Of a stretch of DNA of 11,261 nt, positions 1 through 7,095 are shown in pieces. Source of the stretch: Lachnoclostridium sp. UBA3262 (GTDB lineage: Bacteria; Bacillota; Clostridia; Lachnospirales; Lachnospiraceae); assembly GCA_002362575.1 (NCBI GenBank), contig DEUM01000017.1, positions 1 through 11,261 of the forward strand. Direction: 5' to 3'. Every line of letters begins with the position of its first letter. Within the stretch, counting starts at the first letter, position 1. Below the pieces are notes generated by a model. That model worked only from the letters and a program-made list of their open reading frames with translations, had not been told where the DNA came from and ran no database searches. A program made the position numbers and the translations under genes.

Positions 1-206
1 CGGCGCTAGTGAGAACGCACTGCCAAAAGGCAGGACAAGCGCCATCAGACATCTCAGACAATGCTCGGGCGGCGCATTTATAAACGAAGGAAACATAATT
101 TTTCGGGGAGTGTTATAAGCCAAGAAACCGAGGGATACCCGCCGCCCTAAAAATGCAAATGATTCAGCGATTGCCCTGCCGTTTGCTGTATAACCCTTGC
201 GCCGGC
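1..206 (+). ncRNA. Candidate structured RNA, possibly raiA-motif-like
   Basis: No convincing coding frame is present, but strong pairings are. Bases 1-6 (CGGCGC) pair with 199-204 (GCGCCG) and would close the whole element. Bases 67-74 (GGGCGGCG) pair with 140-147 (CGCCGCCC) over 8 bp. Small hairpins are possible at 8-21 (AGTG/CACT), 21-32 (TGCC-AAAA-GGCA) and 165-188 (CAGC/GCTG). GCATTT at 74-79 can pair with AAATGC at 151-156; this crosses the 8-bp stem and would form a pseudoknot. The element is about 205-210 nt and probably starts a few bases before the window. Closed ends, multi-branch layout, a pseudoknot and location in a Clostridia intergenic region fit the raiA-motif RNA class, but I matched architecture only, not a consensus. 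It does not resemble RNase P RNA, SRP RNA, tmRNA or a T-box. No intrinsic terminator follows. The strand is assumed from the neighbouring genes. Confidence 0.5.
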
Positions 207-225
207 TAAGATTTTCATATATAAT
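197..225 (+). promoter_or_regulatory. Promoter of the OPT transporter gene
   Basis: A -35 box TTGCGC (197-202) lies exactly 17 bp from a perfect -10 box TATAAT (220-225). Transcription would start near 232, leaving a leader of about 54 nt. That leader carries a small hairpin (AGGTC 246-250, GACCT 255-259) ahead of the ribosome site. The -35 box overlaps the 3' strand of the terminal stem of the upstream RNA candidate. Confidence 0.6.
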
Positions 226-285
226 GATATATATTTAGTAAAAAAAGGTCTTATGACCTCAATCTTCAGTGAAGGAGGAAATATT

Positions 286-2223
286 TTGGACGAAAAACAA
301 GAGTTTAAGCCTTATGTCCCGGCAGACAAGGTTGTGCCGGAATTTACAGTGACTTCTGTGGTCATTGGTATACTTTTGGCTGTTTTATTTGGAGGGGCGA
401 ATGCCTATCTGGGACTGCGCGTCGGTATGACGGTATCGGCATCCATACCAGCGGCGGTTATTTCAATGGGAATTATCCGCATGATTATGAAACGCGAGTC
501 CATTTTGGAAAACAATTTAGTGCAGACAATCGGTTCTGCAGGTGAGTCTGTGGCGGCAGGAGCCATTTTTACATTGCCAGCTCTTTTTATATGGGCAGAG
601 GAGGGAATCGGTTCCAAGCCAAATCTGTTTTCGATTGCGCTGATTGCACTCTGTGGCGGTGTGCTCGGCGTTCTGTTTATGATTCCGCTTCGTACAGCGC
701 TCATCGTGGAGGAGCATGGAACTCTGCCATATCCGGAGGGACAGGCCTGTGCCGAGGTGCTGATTGCCGGAGAGGAAGGCGGCGCAAAAGCTGGTACCGT
801 CTTTGCCGGACTGGGGATTGCCGCTGTGTATAAGTTTATTGCAGACGGTTTGAAGGCATTTCCGAGTGAGGTAGATTTTCCGATTAAGGCGTACAAGGGT
901 TCCGGTATCGGTATGGATGTTCTTCCGGCGCTGGCGGGTGTCGGTTTTATCTGCGGGCCGAAAATTTCATCCTATCTGTTTGCCGGTGGTACATTGGCGT
1001 GGTTTGTCATTATGCCGTTGATTTATCTGTTTGGCCGTAACATTGTCATCTATCCGGCAGACAAGACAGTAATGGAATTGTATGCAGAGCAGGGACCATC
1101 CGGTCTGTGGAGTAACTATGTAAAATATATTGGTGCCGGTGCTGTGGCAGCCGGTGGTATTTTAAGCCTGATTAAATCATTGCCGCTCATTGTCAGAACC
1201 TTTGCCAAGGCAGTGAAAGGGTTTGGTGCAAAGGCAGGGAGTACCAGCCGGACAAGCCGGGATCTTCCGATGAGTTTTGTATTAGCGGGAGCTGGTGTCA
1301 TTGCAATTGTAATCTGGCTTCTTCCAGCGATTCCGGTGTCACTTCTTGGAGCTTTGATTATCGTAATATTTGGATTCTTTTTTGCAACCGTATCTTCCCG
1401 TATGGTAGGAATTGTCGGCAGCAGTAATAATCCGGTGTCTGGTATGGCGATTGCAACACTGCTGTTTTCATCCCTGATTTTGAAGGCGACGGGGAATTCC
1501 GGAGCAAGCGGGATGGTTTCTGCGATTACGATAGGAACTATTATTTGTATCATTGCGGCGATTGCCGGAGATACATCACAGGATTTAAAGACCGGTTATA
1601 TCATTGGTGCTACCCCGAGGAAACAGCAGATGGGTGAGTTGATAGGATGTGTTGTTTCTGCTATTGCGATAGGCGGAATTTTGTATCTGCTCAATGCCGC
1701 ATGGGGATATGGTTCTACGGAGCTTCCGGCACCACAGGCTACTCTGATGAAGGTAGTTGTGGAAGGTGTTATGGGTGGTAATCTACCATGGACTCTTGTA
1801 ATGATTGGCGTGTTTATCGCTATTGTAGTAGAGGTACTGGGTATTCCGGTACTTCCGTTCGCGATTGGTCTGTATCTGCCGATTCATCTATCCACACCGA
1901 TGATGGCAGGTGGTCTGGTGCGTCTGTGGCTGGAGAAACGGAAAAAAGCAGATGAGAAGACAAAGAAAGCAGATGTGGATAATGGTATTCTCTACAGTGC
2001 CGGGTTAATCGCCGGGGAGGGAATGATAGGTATTCTTCTCGCTGTCTTTGCCGTGATTCCGGTGGGAGACGGTTCGTTCGGTGACGTCGTGGGAAGTATT
2101 CTTCCGGCAAGCCTGAGTGATAATACGGTTTTAGGCAGTAATATTGTAGGACTTGTATTTTTTGCCCTGCTCTTACTGACACTTTTGAAATTTACCTGCT
2201 GGCGTAAGAAGAAAGCAAATTAA
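286..2223 (+). CDS. OPT-family oligopeptide transporter
   Basis: Integral membrane protein of the OPT (oligopeptide transporter) family, a secondary transporter family that imports short peptides or peptide-like metal chelates; the substrate here is unknown. The start is taken as TTG 286, because GGAGG at 274-278 sits 7 nt before it; ATG 253 in the same frame has no ribosome site and lies before GGAGG. This gives 645 residues, close to the usual size of prokaryotic OPT proteins. Many hydrophobic helices span the whole length. Family-typical stretches are a glycine-rich first helix with NAYLGLRVG (about 39-47), NLVQTIGSAGES (77-88), LPYPEGQACAEVL (147-159), NNPVSG (381-386) and GDTSQDLKTGY (428-438). 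A lysine-rich cytosolic loop (KRKKADEKTKKAD) lies near residue 550. It is the only gene under the promoter at 197-225 and could feed peptides to the downstream dipeptidase, which is an inference from proximity. Confidence 0.9.
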   Translation: MDEKQEFKPYVPADKVVPEFTVTSVVIGILLAVLFGGANAYLGLRVGMTVSASIPAAVISMGIIRMIMKRESILENNLVQTIGSAGESVAAGAIFTLPALFIWAEEGIGSKPNLFSIALIALCGGVLGVLFMIPLRTALIVEEHGTLPYPEGQACAEVLIAGEEGGAKAGTVFAGLGIAAVYKFIADGLKAFPSEVDFPIKAYKGSGIGMDVLPALAGVGFICGPKISSYLFAGGTLAWFVIMPLIYLFGRNIVIYPADKTVMELYAEQGPSGLWSNYVKYIGAGAVAAGGILSLIKSLPLIVRTFAKAVKGFGAKAGSTSRTSRDLPMSFVLAGAGVIAIVIWLLPAIPVSLLGALIIVIFGFFFATVSSRMVGIVGSSNNPVSGMAIATLLFSSLILKATGNSGASGMVSAITIGTIICIIAAIAGDTSQDLKTGYIIGATPRKQQMGELIGCVVSAIAIGGILYLLNAAWGYGSTELPAPQATLMKVVVEGVMGGNLPWTLVMIGVFIAIVVEVLGIPVLPFAIGLYLPIHLSTPMMAGGLVRLWLEKRKKADEKTKKADVDNGILYSAGLIAGEGMIGILLAVFAVIPVGDGSFGDVVGSILPASLSDNTVLGSNIVGLVFFALLLLTLLKFTCWRKKKAN

Positions 2224-2228
2224 CAAAG

Positions 2229-2330
2229 ACTGCCATAGTGCGTAGCTATGGATGCAATGGCTGTGTATGCGGAATGTCTGGCGATAGGATGTTTCCGCAG
2301 CACAGCTATTTGTAATTGCCGGGTGGCAGT
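2229..2330. repeat. Large imperfect palindrome, cloverleaf-like
   Basis: Nested inverted repeats fill the gap between the OPT gene and the PqqD-like gene. Outer arms are ACTGCCA (2229-2235) and TGGCAGT (2324-2330). A small hairpin inside the left arm pairs CCATAG with CTATGG (about 2233-2251). The main inner stem pairs ATGGCTGTG (2257-2265) with CACAGCTAT (2301-2309), with one G-T wobble, and continues with GCGGAA (2269-2274) against TTCCGC (2293-2298). There is no T-run after it, so it is not a standard intrinsic terminator, although it may end or process the OPT transcript. It could be a small dispersed palindromic repeat (REP- or MITE-like). No target duplication is evident. Confidence 0.55.
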
Positions 2331-2364
2331 ATATTTAAGAAGGATATAAGGAAGGGGAAATTTG

Positions 2365-2721
2365 GTGAGAAAAAAGGAAATACAGGAGGATAATTATTTA
2401 GACTATGTTCCTGTCCGGAACCCAGACTTTGGCTGGAGGGTGAAGGATAATGGCAGGGTGGAGGTAACTGTGCCGAACAGGGGATTCTTTAACCGGATTG
2501 CCCAGATATTTTTTCGGCGTCCCAAGATTAGTTATATTGAGCTGGATGAGTATGGGAGTTTTCTTTGGCAGCAGATAGATGGAGAGACGAATATCTACCA
2601 GATGTCACTGCGTATGAAGGAACATTTTGGGAAAAAAGCGGAGCCGGTTGTAGAACGGTTGGTGCAGTTTATGAAAACTCTGCGGAGTCAGCATTATATT
2701 ATATATGCAGAGAGGAGATGA
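2365..2721 (+). CDS. PqqD-family (RRE-fold) small protein
   Basis: Small soluble protein of 118 residues whose C-terminal two thirds match the PqqD family. PqqD folds are RiPP recognition elements: small winged-helix domains that bind the leader of a precursor peptide and present it to a modifying enzyme, often a radical SAM protein. The match is IELDEYGSFLWQQIDG (58-73) followed by a helix (YQMSLRMKEHF, about 78-88) and a last helix ending LRSQHYII (106-113), the usual PqqD order. The N-terminus is basic and there is no membrane segment. The start is set at GTG 2365, 7 nt after AAGGGG (2352-2357); TTG 2362 is an alternative one codon earlier. The stop lies 5 nt before the next start, so the two are co-translated. 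No radical SAM enzyme, cyclase or obvious precursor peptide is in the window, so the partner is unknown. Confidence 0.75.
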   Translation: MRKKEIQEDNYLDYVPVRNPDFGWRVKDNGRVEVTVPNRGFFNRIAQIFFRRPKISYIELDEYGSFLWQQIDGETNIYQMSLRMKEHFGKKAEPVVERLVQFMKTLRSQHYIIYAERR

Positions 2722-2725
2722 AGCT

Positions 2726-3082
2726 ATGCCAAGACCGCTTGTACTTGTCATCGGAATATTGCTTTTTGCGATGGCAACGGTGTTTGTTTACGGCTGGGGT
2801 ATTATTAAGCAGAGAAATCAGGCAGGAGATTTATCTAAGTTGCTATATAGTAAGGGGACAGCCAAGATAAAAAAATATCTAAAGAAACATGAAACAGCGA
2901 CAGAGAAAGAGCTGGAAGAATTGATGAAGGGGCTGCGGGCGTCCCTGTTTTATAGCAGGAATCAGGCTGTGGTGCAGGATACCGGAGATTTTGTCCGGCA
3001 GCTTACCTCCTATATGCTGGAATACCACCTGCTGTTGAAGGAGAATAGTAATGGAAAGATAGTTTACCGTTTAAATAAATAA
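2726..3082 (+). CDS. Membrane-anchored protein of unknown function
   Basis: I do not recognise a family. The 118-residue product has one N-terminal hydrophobic helix (about residues 4-25) followed by a basic KQR stretch, which predicts a cytosolic C-terminal part. That part is helical and charged (KGTAKIKKYLKKHETATEKE, about 43-62), then FVRQLTSYMLEYHLLLKE (about 89-106) and a short strand pair GKIVYRL. Helices followed by a terminal beta-hairpin suggest a winged-helix-like fold, which is a guess. The start at ATG 2726 is preferred because GGAG (2714-2717) lies 8 nt upstream; an in-frame ATG at 2705 lies before that site. It sits between the PqqD-like gene and pepD with gaps of 4 and 17 nt, so all three probably share one transcript. 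Confidence 0.7.
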   Translation: MPRPLVLVIGILLFAMATVFVYGWGIIKQRNQAGDLSKLLYSKGTAKIKKYLKKHETATEKELEELMKGLRASLFYSRNQAVVQDTGDFVRQLTSYMLEYHLLLKENSNGKIVYRLNK

Positions 3083-3099
3083 AAGAAAGAAGGATAATT

Positions 3100-4560
3100 A
3101 TGCGTGTGTTGGAAAATCTGAAACCGGAAAGAGTATTTTATTATTTTGAGGAAATCTGTTCAATTCCCCATGGCTCCGGTAATGTGCAGGCGCTTAGCGA
3201 CTACTGCGTCCGGTTTGCTAAGGAAAATGAACTGTGGGTAAAACAGGATGAGATGGGGAATATTATCATCCGCAAGGAGGCGTCAGTCGGTTATGAGGAT
3301 GCGGAGCCGTTGATTCTACAGGGGCATATGGATATGGTCTGTGAGAAGACGAGGGAGTCCGGCATTGACTTTTTGCAGGATGGTCTGGAGCTTAAGACAG
3401 ATGGAAAAAAGGTCTGGGCGAATGGAACAACACTGGGCGGGGATGACGGAATCGCAATCGCATATGCGCTGGCAGTTCTGGAAGCGAAGGACATTGCCCA
3501 TCCGATGCTGGAGGCAATTTTTACTGTAGATGAGGAAATTGGACTGTTGGGTGCTACCGGCATAGATTTATCGGAAGTGCGCGGAAGGCGGCTGATAAAT
3601 TTAGATTCAGAGGATGAAGGAATATTCCTGACAAGCTGTGCAGGCGGTCTTTCGCTGGAGTGCAGCCTGCCGATGCAGTTTGAGGAGAGAACAGGGTTTT
3701 TATGCAGTATAGAAATAGCAGGCTGTAAGGGAGGTCATTCCGGTATCGAGATTCACAAGGGGCGATTGAATTCCAATCAGGCGATGGGAAGGATATTGCA
3801 TGCGATGAATCGGCAGACCGAGTGTCATGTCATTTGTCTGTCCGGTGGCAGTAAGGACAATGCGATTCCGAGATATACGGAGGGGCAAATACTGACAGAG
3901 GACATCAAGGCGGCACAGCAGGCAGCAAAGAAACTGCAGGAGGAGCTGCGCAGGGAATATGCAGGGAAGGATGATGACCTGACTGTGACGGTAAAGGCAC
4001 AGTCGGAGAAACAGGAGAGTGTACTCTGTCTAGATGCGTCATCTCAGTCAATGCTTTTCAATACATTGATGAATCTGCCGGGAGGAGTTCAGGCAATGAG
4101 CGCCGATGTTGAGGGAATGGTGGAAACCTCCCTGAATATGGGGGTAATGAAGCTGGAGTGCGGGGAGGGTACATCTGGAACATTGGTTATGCGGCTCGCT
4201 GTCCGCAGTGCAATGGAATCCGCAAAGCAGTATCTGACGGAGAGAACTATAATGATGGTGGAGCAACAGGGCGGGACATGCCGTACCGATGGCGATTATC
4301 CGGGCTGGGCATACAGAAGGCAGTCTCCGCTGCGTGATATGTTTGTCCGGGCATATGAGAAATTATATGGAAAGGAACCGGTGTGCGAGGGGGTCCATGC
4401 CGGTGTAGAGTGTGGGCTGTTTGTCGGGAAGGCGCCGGATATGGATTGTATTTCCCTGGGACCGGATATGCAGAATGTGCATACGGCAGAGGAGAGTCTG
4501 GATGTGGCATCGGTGGAGCGGACATGGAAGCTCCTTCTTGACGTTCTATCCGAACGGTAA
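3100..4560 (+). CDS. pepD: Aminoacyl-histidine dipeptidase PepD (M20C)
   Basis: Cytosolic zinc dipeptidase of peptidase family M20C (PepD, also called carnosinase or peptidase D), which cleaves Xaa-His and other dipeptides and so recycles imported or degraded peptides. At 486 residues it has the normal length. Metal-site residues are visible in family order: QGHMDM (H76, D78), LGGDDG (bridging D115), VDEE (E145 general base, E146 ligand), NLDSEDEG (D169) and QNVHTAEE (H461). The glycine-rich GGHSG (211-215) marks the start of the lid domain. All catalytic positions are intact. The start ATG 3100 follows GAAGGA (3089-3094) at 5 nt. It is last in a tight group with the PqqD-like and membrane-anchored genes. 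Its product would suit dipeptides brought in by the OPT transporter upstream. Confidence 0.93.
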   Translation: MRVLENLKPERVFYYFEEICSIPHGSGNVQALSDYCVRFAKENELWVKQDEMGNIIIRKEASVGYEDAEPLILQGHMDMVCEKTRESGIDFLQDGLELKTDGKKVWANGTTLGGDDGIAIAYALAVLEAKDIAHPMLEAIFTVDEEIGLLGATGIDLSEVRGRRLINLDSEDEGIFLTSCAGGLSLECSLPMQFEERTGFLCSIEIAGCKGGHSGIEIHKGRLNSNQAMGRILHAMNRQTECHVICLSGGSKDNAIPRYTEGQILTEDIKAAQQAAKKLQEELRREYAGKDDDLTVTVKAQSEKQESVLCLDASSQSMLFNTLMNLPGGVQAMSADVEGMVETSLNMGVMKLECGEGTSGTLVMRLAVRSAMESAKQYLTERTIMMVEQQGGTCRTDGDYPGWAYRRQSPLRDMFVRAYEKLYGKEPVCEGVHAGVECGLFVGKAPDMDCISLGPDMQNVHTAEESLDVASVERTWKLLLDVLSER

Positions 4561-4602
4561 TGAGTAAAAAAGAGTTACCAGAAAACGAAAAAGCCAATTC
4601 TT

Positions 4603-4620
4603 ACACTTGAAGACAAGTGT
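4603..4620 (+). promoter_or_regulatory. Inverted repeat between pepD and secDF (operator or weak terminator)
   Basis: ACACTTG (4603-4609) and CAAGTGT (4614-4620) form a perfect 7-bp inverted repeat with a 4-nt centre. It is followed by TTCTTT, so it could be a weak terminator for pepD. It also contains the likely -35 box of secDF (4607-4612), so it could equally be a regulator-binding site. The sequence alone does not decide between these. Confidence 0.45.
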
Positions 4621-4635
4621 TCTTTGTGGTATACT
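4607..4635 (+). promoter_or_regulatory. Promoter of secDF
   Basis: A -35 box TTGAAG (4607-4612) and a -10 box TATACT (4630-4635) are separated by 17 bp. Transcription would begin near 4642, immediately before a small hairpin (CGAGC 4643-4647, GCTCG 4651-4655), leaving a leader of about 80 nt before the secDF start. Confidence 0.6.
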
Positions 4636-4642
4636 ATAGTCT

Positions 4643-4720
4643 CGAGCAATGCTCGTATTAGAGAATGTCCGTACTTGTATCGGATATTCCGGACAAGTAA
4701 TAGATGAAAAGGAGACAAGT
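4643..4720 (+). promoter_or_regulatory. Hairpin-rich secDF leader
   Basis: The leader has a 5-bp hairpin at its 5' end (4643-4655) and a second pairing of TGTCCG (4666-4671) with CGGACA (4690-4695). ACTTGT (4673-4678) can pair with either of two copies of ACAAGT, at 4693-4698 or at 4715-4720. The latter copy lies between the ribosome site AAGGAG (4709-4714) and the start codon. The choice of partner could affect access to the ribosome site. This is a pairing observation, not a recognised riboswitch. Confidence 0.35.
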
Positions 4721-4723
4721 AAA

Positions 4724-6982
4724 ATGAACAGCAAAGTAAAAGGCATTTTGCAGGTGCTGTTAGTTCTCGTTCTGATTGCAGCATTCGGTATTGTTGCATA
4801 TCGCGGAATTGACAGTGCACATCGCGGAAGTGCAAAGAATATCCGTCTTGGACTGGATTTGCAGGGAGGAGTCAGCGTTACCTACGAGGCTACGAAATCG
4901 AATCCGACGGCAGTAGAGATGGATGATACCGTTTATAAGATGCAGAAGCGTGTGGAGGATGTGAGCACAGAGGCTGCTGTATATAAGGAAGGCTCCAATC
5001 GTGTTACGATTGACATTCCGGGTGTCAGCAATTCTGCGGAGATTTTGAAAAAGCTGGGACAGGCCGGAGCCCTTCAGTTTATTATGAATGATAAGCTGAA
5101 AGCAAAAGATGGCAGTGCATCACCAAAAGAAGGTGAAGAAGTTACTTATGATAAAAAGGATGTACTTCTGGATGGTTCTATGATTAAGACAGCGACTGCG
5201 ACGACACAGCAGAGCAGCGCGACAGGAGCTACAGAGAATGTTGTAAAAATAGATTTTAATGGCAAGGGAACAAAAACCTTTGGCAAGATTACCGGCGACC
5301 ATGTAAATGAAAGATTGGCTATCGTCTATGATAACAAACTGGTTTCTGCACCGGAGATTCAGTCAGAAATTACCGATGGTACGGCGATTGTCAGCGGTGG
5401 TTTTGACGAGTTTTCAAAGGCTGAGGATATGGCGTCTACACTCCGTATCGGTGCTTTGCCGCTAGAACTGAAAAATATCCATGATAATGTCGTAGGTGCG
5501 ACTCTCGGCAGCGAGGCGCTCAGCAGCAGTTTACTTGCCGGTATTATCGGATTCATTCTGGTTATCTTGTTTATGATTGTTATGTACAGGCTTCCGGGTG
5601 TTGCTGCAGCGATTGCTTTGATTTTCTATGTAGGGGCTATGCTTCTTACATTGAATGTGTTAAATGTTACGCTTACTTTGCCGGGTATTGCCGGTATCAT
5701 ACTGAGTGTTGGTATGGCGGTTGACGCTAACTGTATTATCTTTACCCGTATGCGGGAAGAGATGGCGACTGGAAAGACCGTTTCATCTGCGATTAAAAAT
5801 GGTTTTTCGAAAGCTCTCTCCGCTATTATTGATGGTAACGTAACAACCTTGATTGCCGCCTTTGTACTTTACCTGAAGGGTTCCGGTACGGTAAAGGGAT
5901 TTGCGCAGACACTGGCAATCGGTATTATTTTGTCAATGTTTACTGCCATTTTTGTAACAAGATGGCTGCTCAATGCATTTTGTGCAATGGGGCTGGATAA
6001 TACGAAGCTTTACGGTGTACAGAAGGAAAGAAAGACGATTAACTTTATTGGCAACTGGAAAAAATACGTTATTATTTCCGGCGCGGTTGTTGTACTTTGC
6101 CTTGGCGGACTGATTTTCAACGCTGTGACAAAGGACGGAAAGATTTTGAATTACAGTCTTGACTTTGTCGGCGGTACGTCTACTTCTGTATCTATTGATG
6201 GTAATACCGAAATTACAGATAGCTTAAAAGAGGAAGTTCTGACAGTAGTAAAAACGGCGTCAGGCGTTCAGGGAGAGGTTTCTTCCTCTGATGACAAGGG
6301 CGTGAAGAAAGTTACAGTGCGTACGACAGCATTGACCGAAGACCAGAAAAATGCTGTTATGACTCAGCTGGCAAGTAAGTTTAAGGTAGACCAGAGTAAG
6401 ATTGAGTCAGAAACAATCAGTGCTTCGGTAAGTAATGAGATGCAGAGAGATGCAGTTGTGGCAACTTTAATTGCGACGGCATGTATGCTGGTTTATATCT
6501 GGATTCGTTTCCGCAAGTTTGCGACTGGTGCAAGCGCAGTTCTTGCATTGGTACATGATGTTATTGTTGTATTTACGGTGTATGTTGTGGCGAGCAGCTT
6601 CATTCAGGTCGGAAGTACCTTCATTGCCTGTATGCTGACGATTGTCGGTTATTCTATTAATGATACGATTGTCGTATTTGACCGTATCCGTGAAAATAAA
6701 AAGAAGGCAACAAGCCGGACGGAATTGTCGGCGATTATCAACAAGAGTATCACAGAGACATTGTCCCGTTCCATTAATACTTCGGTAACAACATTTATTA
6801 TGGTATTCATTCTGGCATTGCTCGGAGTAAGTTCCGTCCGTCAGTTTGCAATTCCGTTGATTGTAGGTATCATTTCCGGATGTTACTCCTCTGTATGTGT
6901 AGCTTCGCCGCTTTGGTATCTTCTTACCGGAAAAGGGAGAAGCGAGCAGAAAGCAGTTACCTATTCTAAAAAGAAGAAATAA
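4724..6982 (+). CDS. secDF: Fused protein-export membrane protein SecDF
   Basis: Accessory subunit of the Sec translocon, which uses the ion motive force to help pull exported proteins across the membrane after SecA. SecD and SecF are fused in one chain of 752 residues, as in many Firmicutes. The SecD half has TM1 (about 8-27), NIRLGLDLQGGV (39-50), an extracellular region, PLELKNI (246-252) before the TM bundle, and AVDANCIIFTRMREE with the conserved D334 used in ion flow. The SecF half begins with a TM near 445-467, then LDFVGGTSTSV (479-489), and SINDTIVVFDRIREN with N646 and D647 before its last helices. The C-terminus is lysine-rich. The start ATG 4724 has AAGGAG 9 nt upstream; an in-frame ATG at 4649 lies too close to the predicted transcript start and has no ribosome site. 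No yajC, tgt or SCIFF gene is adjacent. The gene is transcribed alone. Confidence 0.95.
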   Translation: MNSKVKGILQVLLVLVLIAAFGIVAYRGIDSAHRGSAKNIRLGLDLQGGVSVTYEATKSNPTAVEMDDTVYKMQKRVEDVSTEAAVYKEGSNRVTIDIPGVSNSAEILKKLGQAGALQFIMNDKLKAKDGSASPKEGEEVTYDKKDVLLDGSMIKTATATTQQSSATGATENVVKIDFNGKGTKTFGKITGDHVNERLAIVYDNKLVSAPEIQSEITDGTAIVSGGFDEFSKAEDMASTLRIGALPLELKNIHDNVVGATLGSEALSSSLLAGIIGFILVILFMIVMYRLPGVAAAIALIFYVGAMLLTLNVLNVTLTLPGIAGIILSVGMAVDANCIIFTRMREEMATGKTVSSAIKNGFSKALSAIIDGNVTTLIAAFVLYLKGSGTVKGFAQTLAIGIILSMFTAIFVTRWLLNAFCAMGLDNTKLYGVQKERKTINFIGNWKKYVIISGAVVVLCLGGLIFNAVTKDGKILNYSLDFVGGTSTSVSIDGNTEITDSLKEEVLTVVKTASGVQGEVSSSDDKGVKKVTVRTTALTEDQKNAVMTQLASKFKVDQSKIESETISASVSNEMQRDAVVATLIATACMLVYIWIRFRKFATGASAVLALVHDVIVVFTVYVVASSFIQVGSTFIACMLTIVGYSINDTIVVFDRIRENKKKATSRTELSAIINKSITETLSRSINTSVTTFIMVFILALLGVSSVRQFAIPLIVGIISGCYSSVCVASPLWYLLTGKGRSEQKAVTYSKKKK

Positions 6983-7027
6983 TAAATGTAATATCAGATA
7001 GATTTTGGAGAAAAATACATGATTGAG

Positions 7028-7073
7028 ACGGGCTTTGCAGAGTATACTCAGTATATTTGCAAAGCCTGTTTTT
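7028..7073 (+). terminator. Intrinsic terminator after secDF
   Basis: A 12-bp stem pairs ACGGGCTTTGCA (7028-7039) with TGCAAAGCCTGT (7058-7069), with one G-T wobble. It is followed by a run of five T (7069-7073). The 18-nt loop itself contains the palindrome GAGTATACTC (7040-7049). It ends secDF transcription 22 nt before the MATE start. No convincing separate promoter for the MATE gene fits in that gap, so some read-through may feed it. Confidence 0.85.
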
Positions 7074-7095
7074 AGGAACAAAGGAGATGAAAAAG

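Noticed and set aside
1..206. Known riboswitch or housekeeping RNA (T-box, RNase P RNA, SRP RNA, tmRNA, c-di-GMP or M-box)
   Set aside because: None of the hallmark conserved sequences of these classes that I know appear in the region.
253..285. OPT transporter starting at ATG 253
   Set aside because: The strong GGAGG at 274-278 lies inside that extension and is ideally spaced for TTG 286.
405..896. A 163-codon - strand frame inside the OPT gene
   Set aside because: It is antisense to well-conserved OPT motifs and has no independent support.
4649..4723. A 25-residue N-terminal extension of SecDF from ATG 4649
   Set aside because: It begins within about 10 nt of the predicted transcript start, has no ribosome site, and ATG 4724 has a good AAGGAG and begins the expected basic tip plus first helix.
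4561..4723. A possible SCIFF-type precursor peptide near secDF
   Set aside because: No short frame with six cysteines is present in this gap, and no radical SAM maturase is adjacent.
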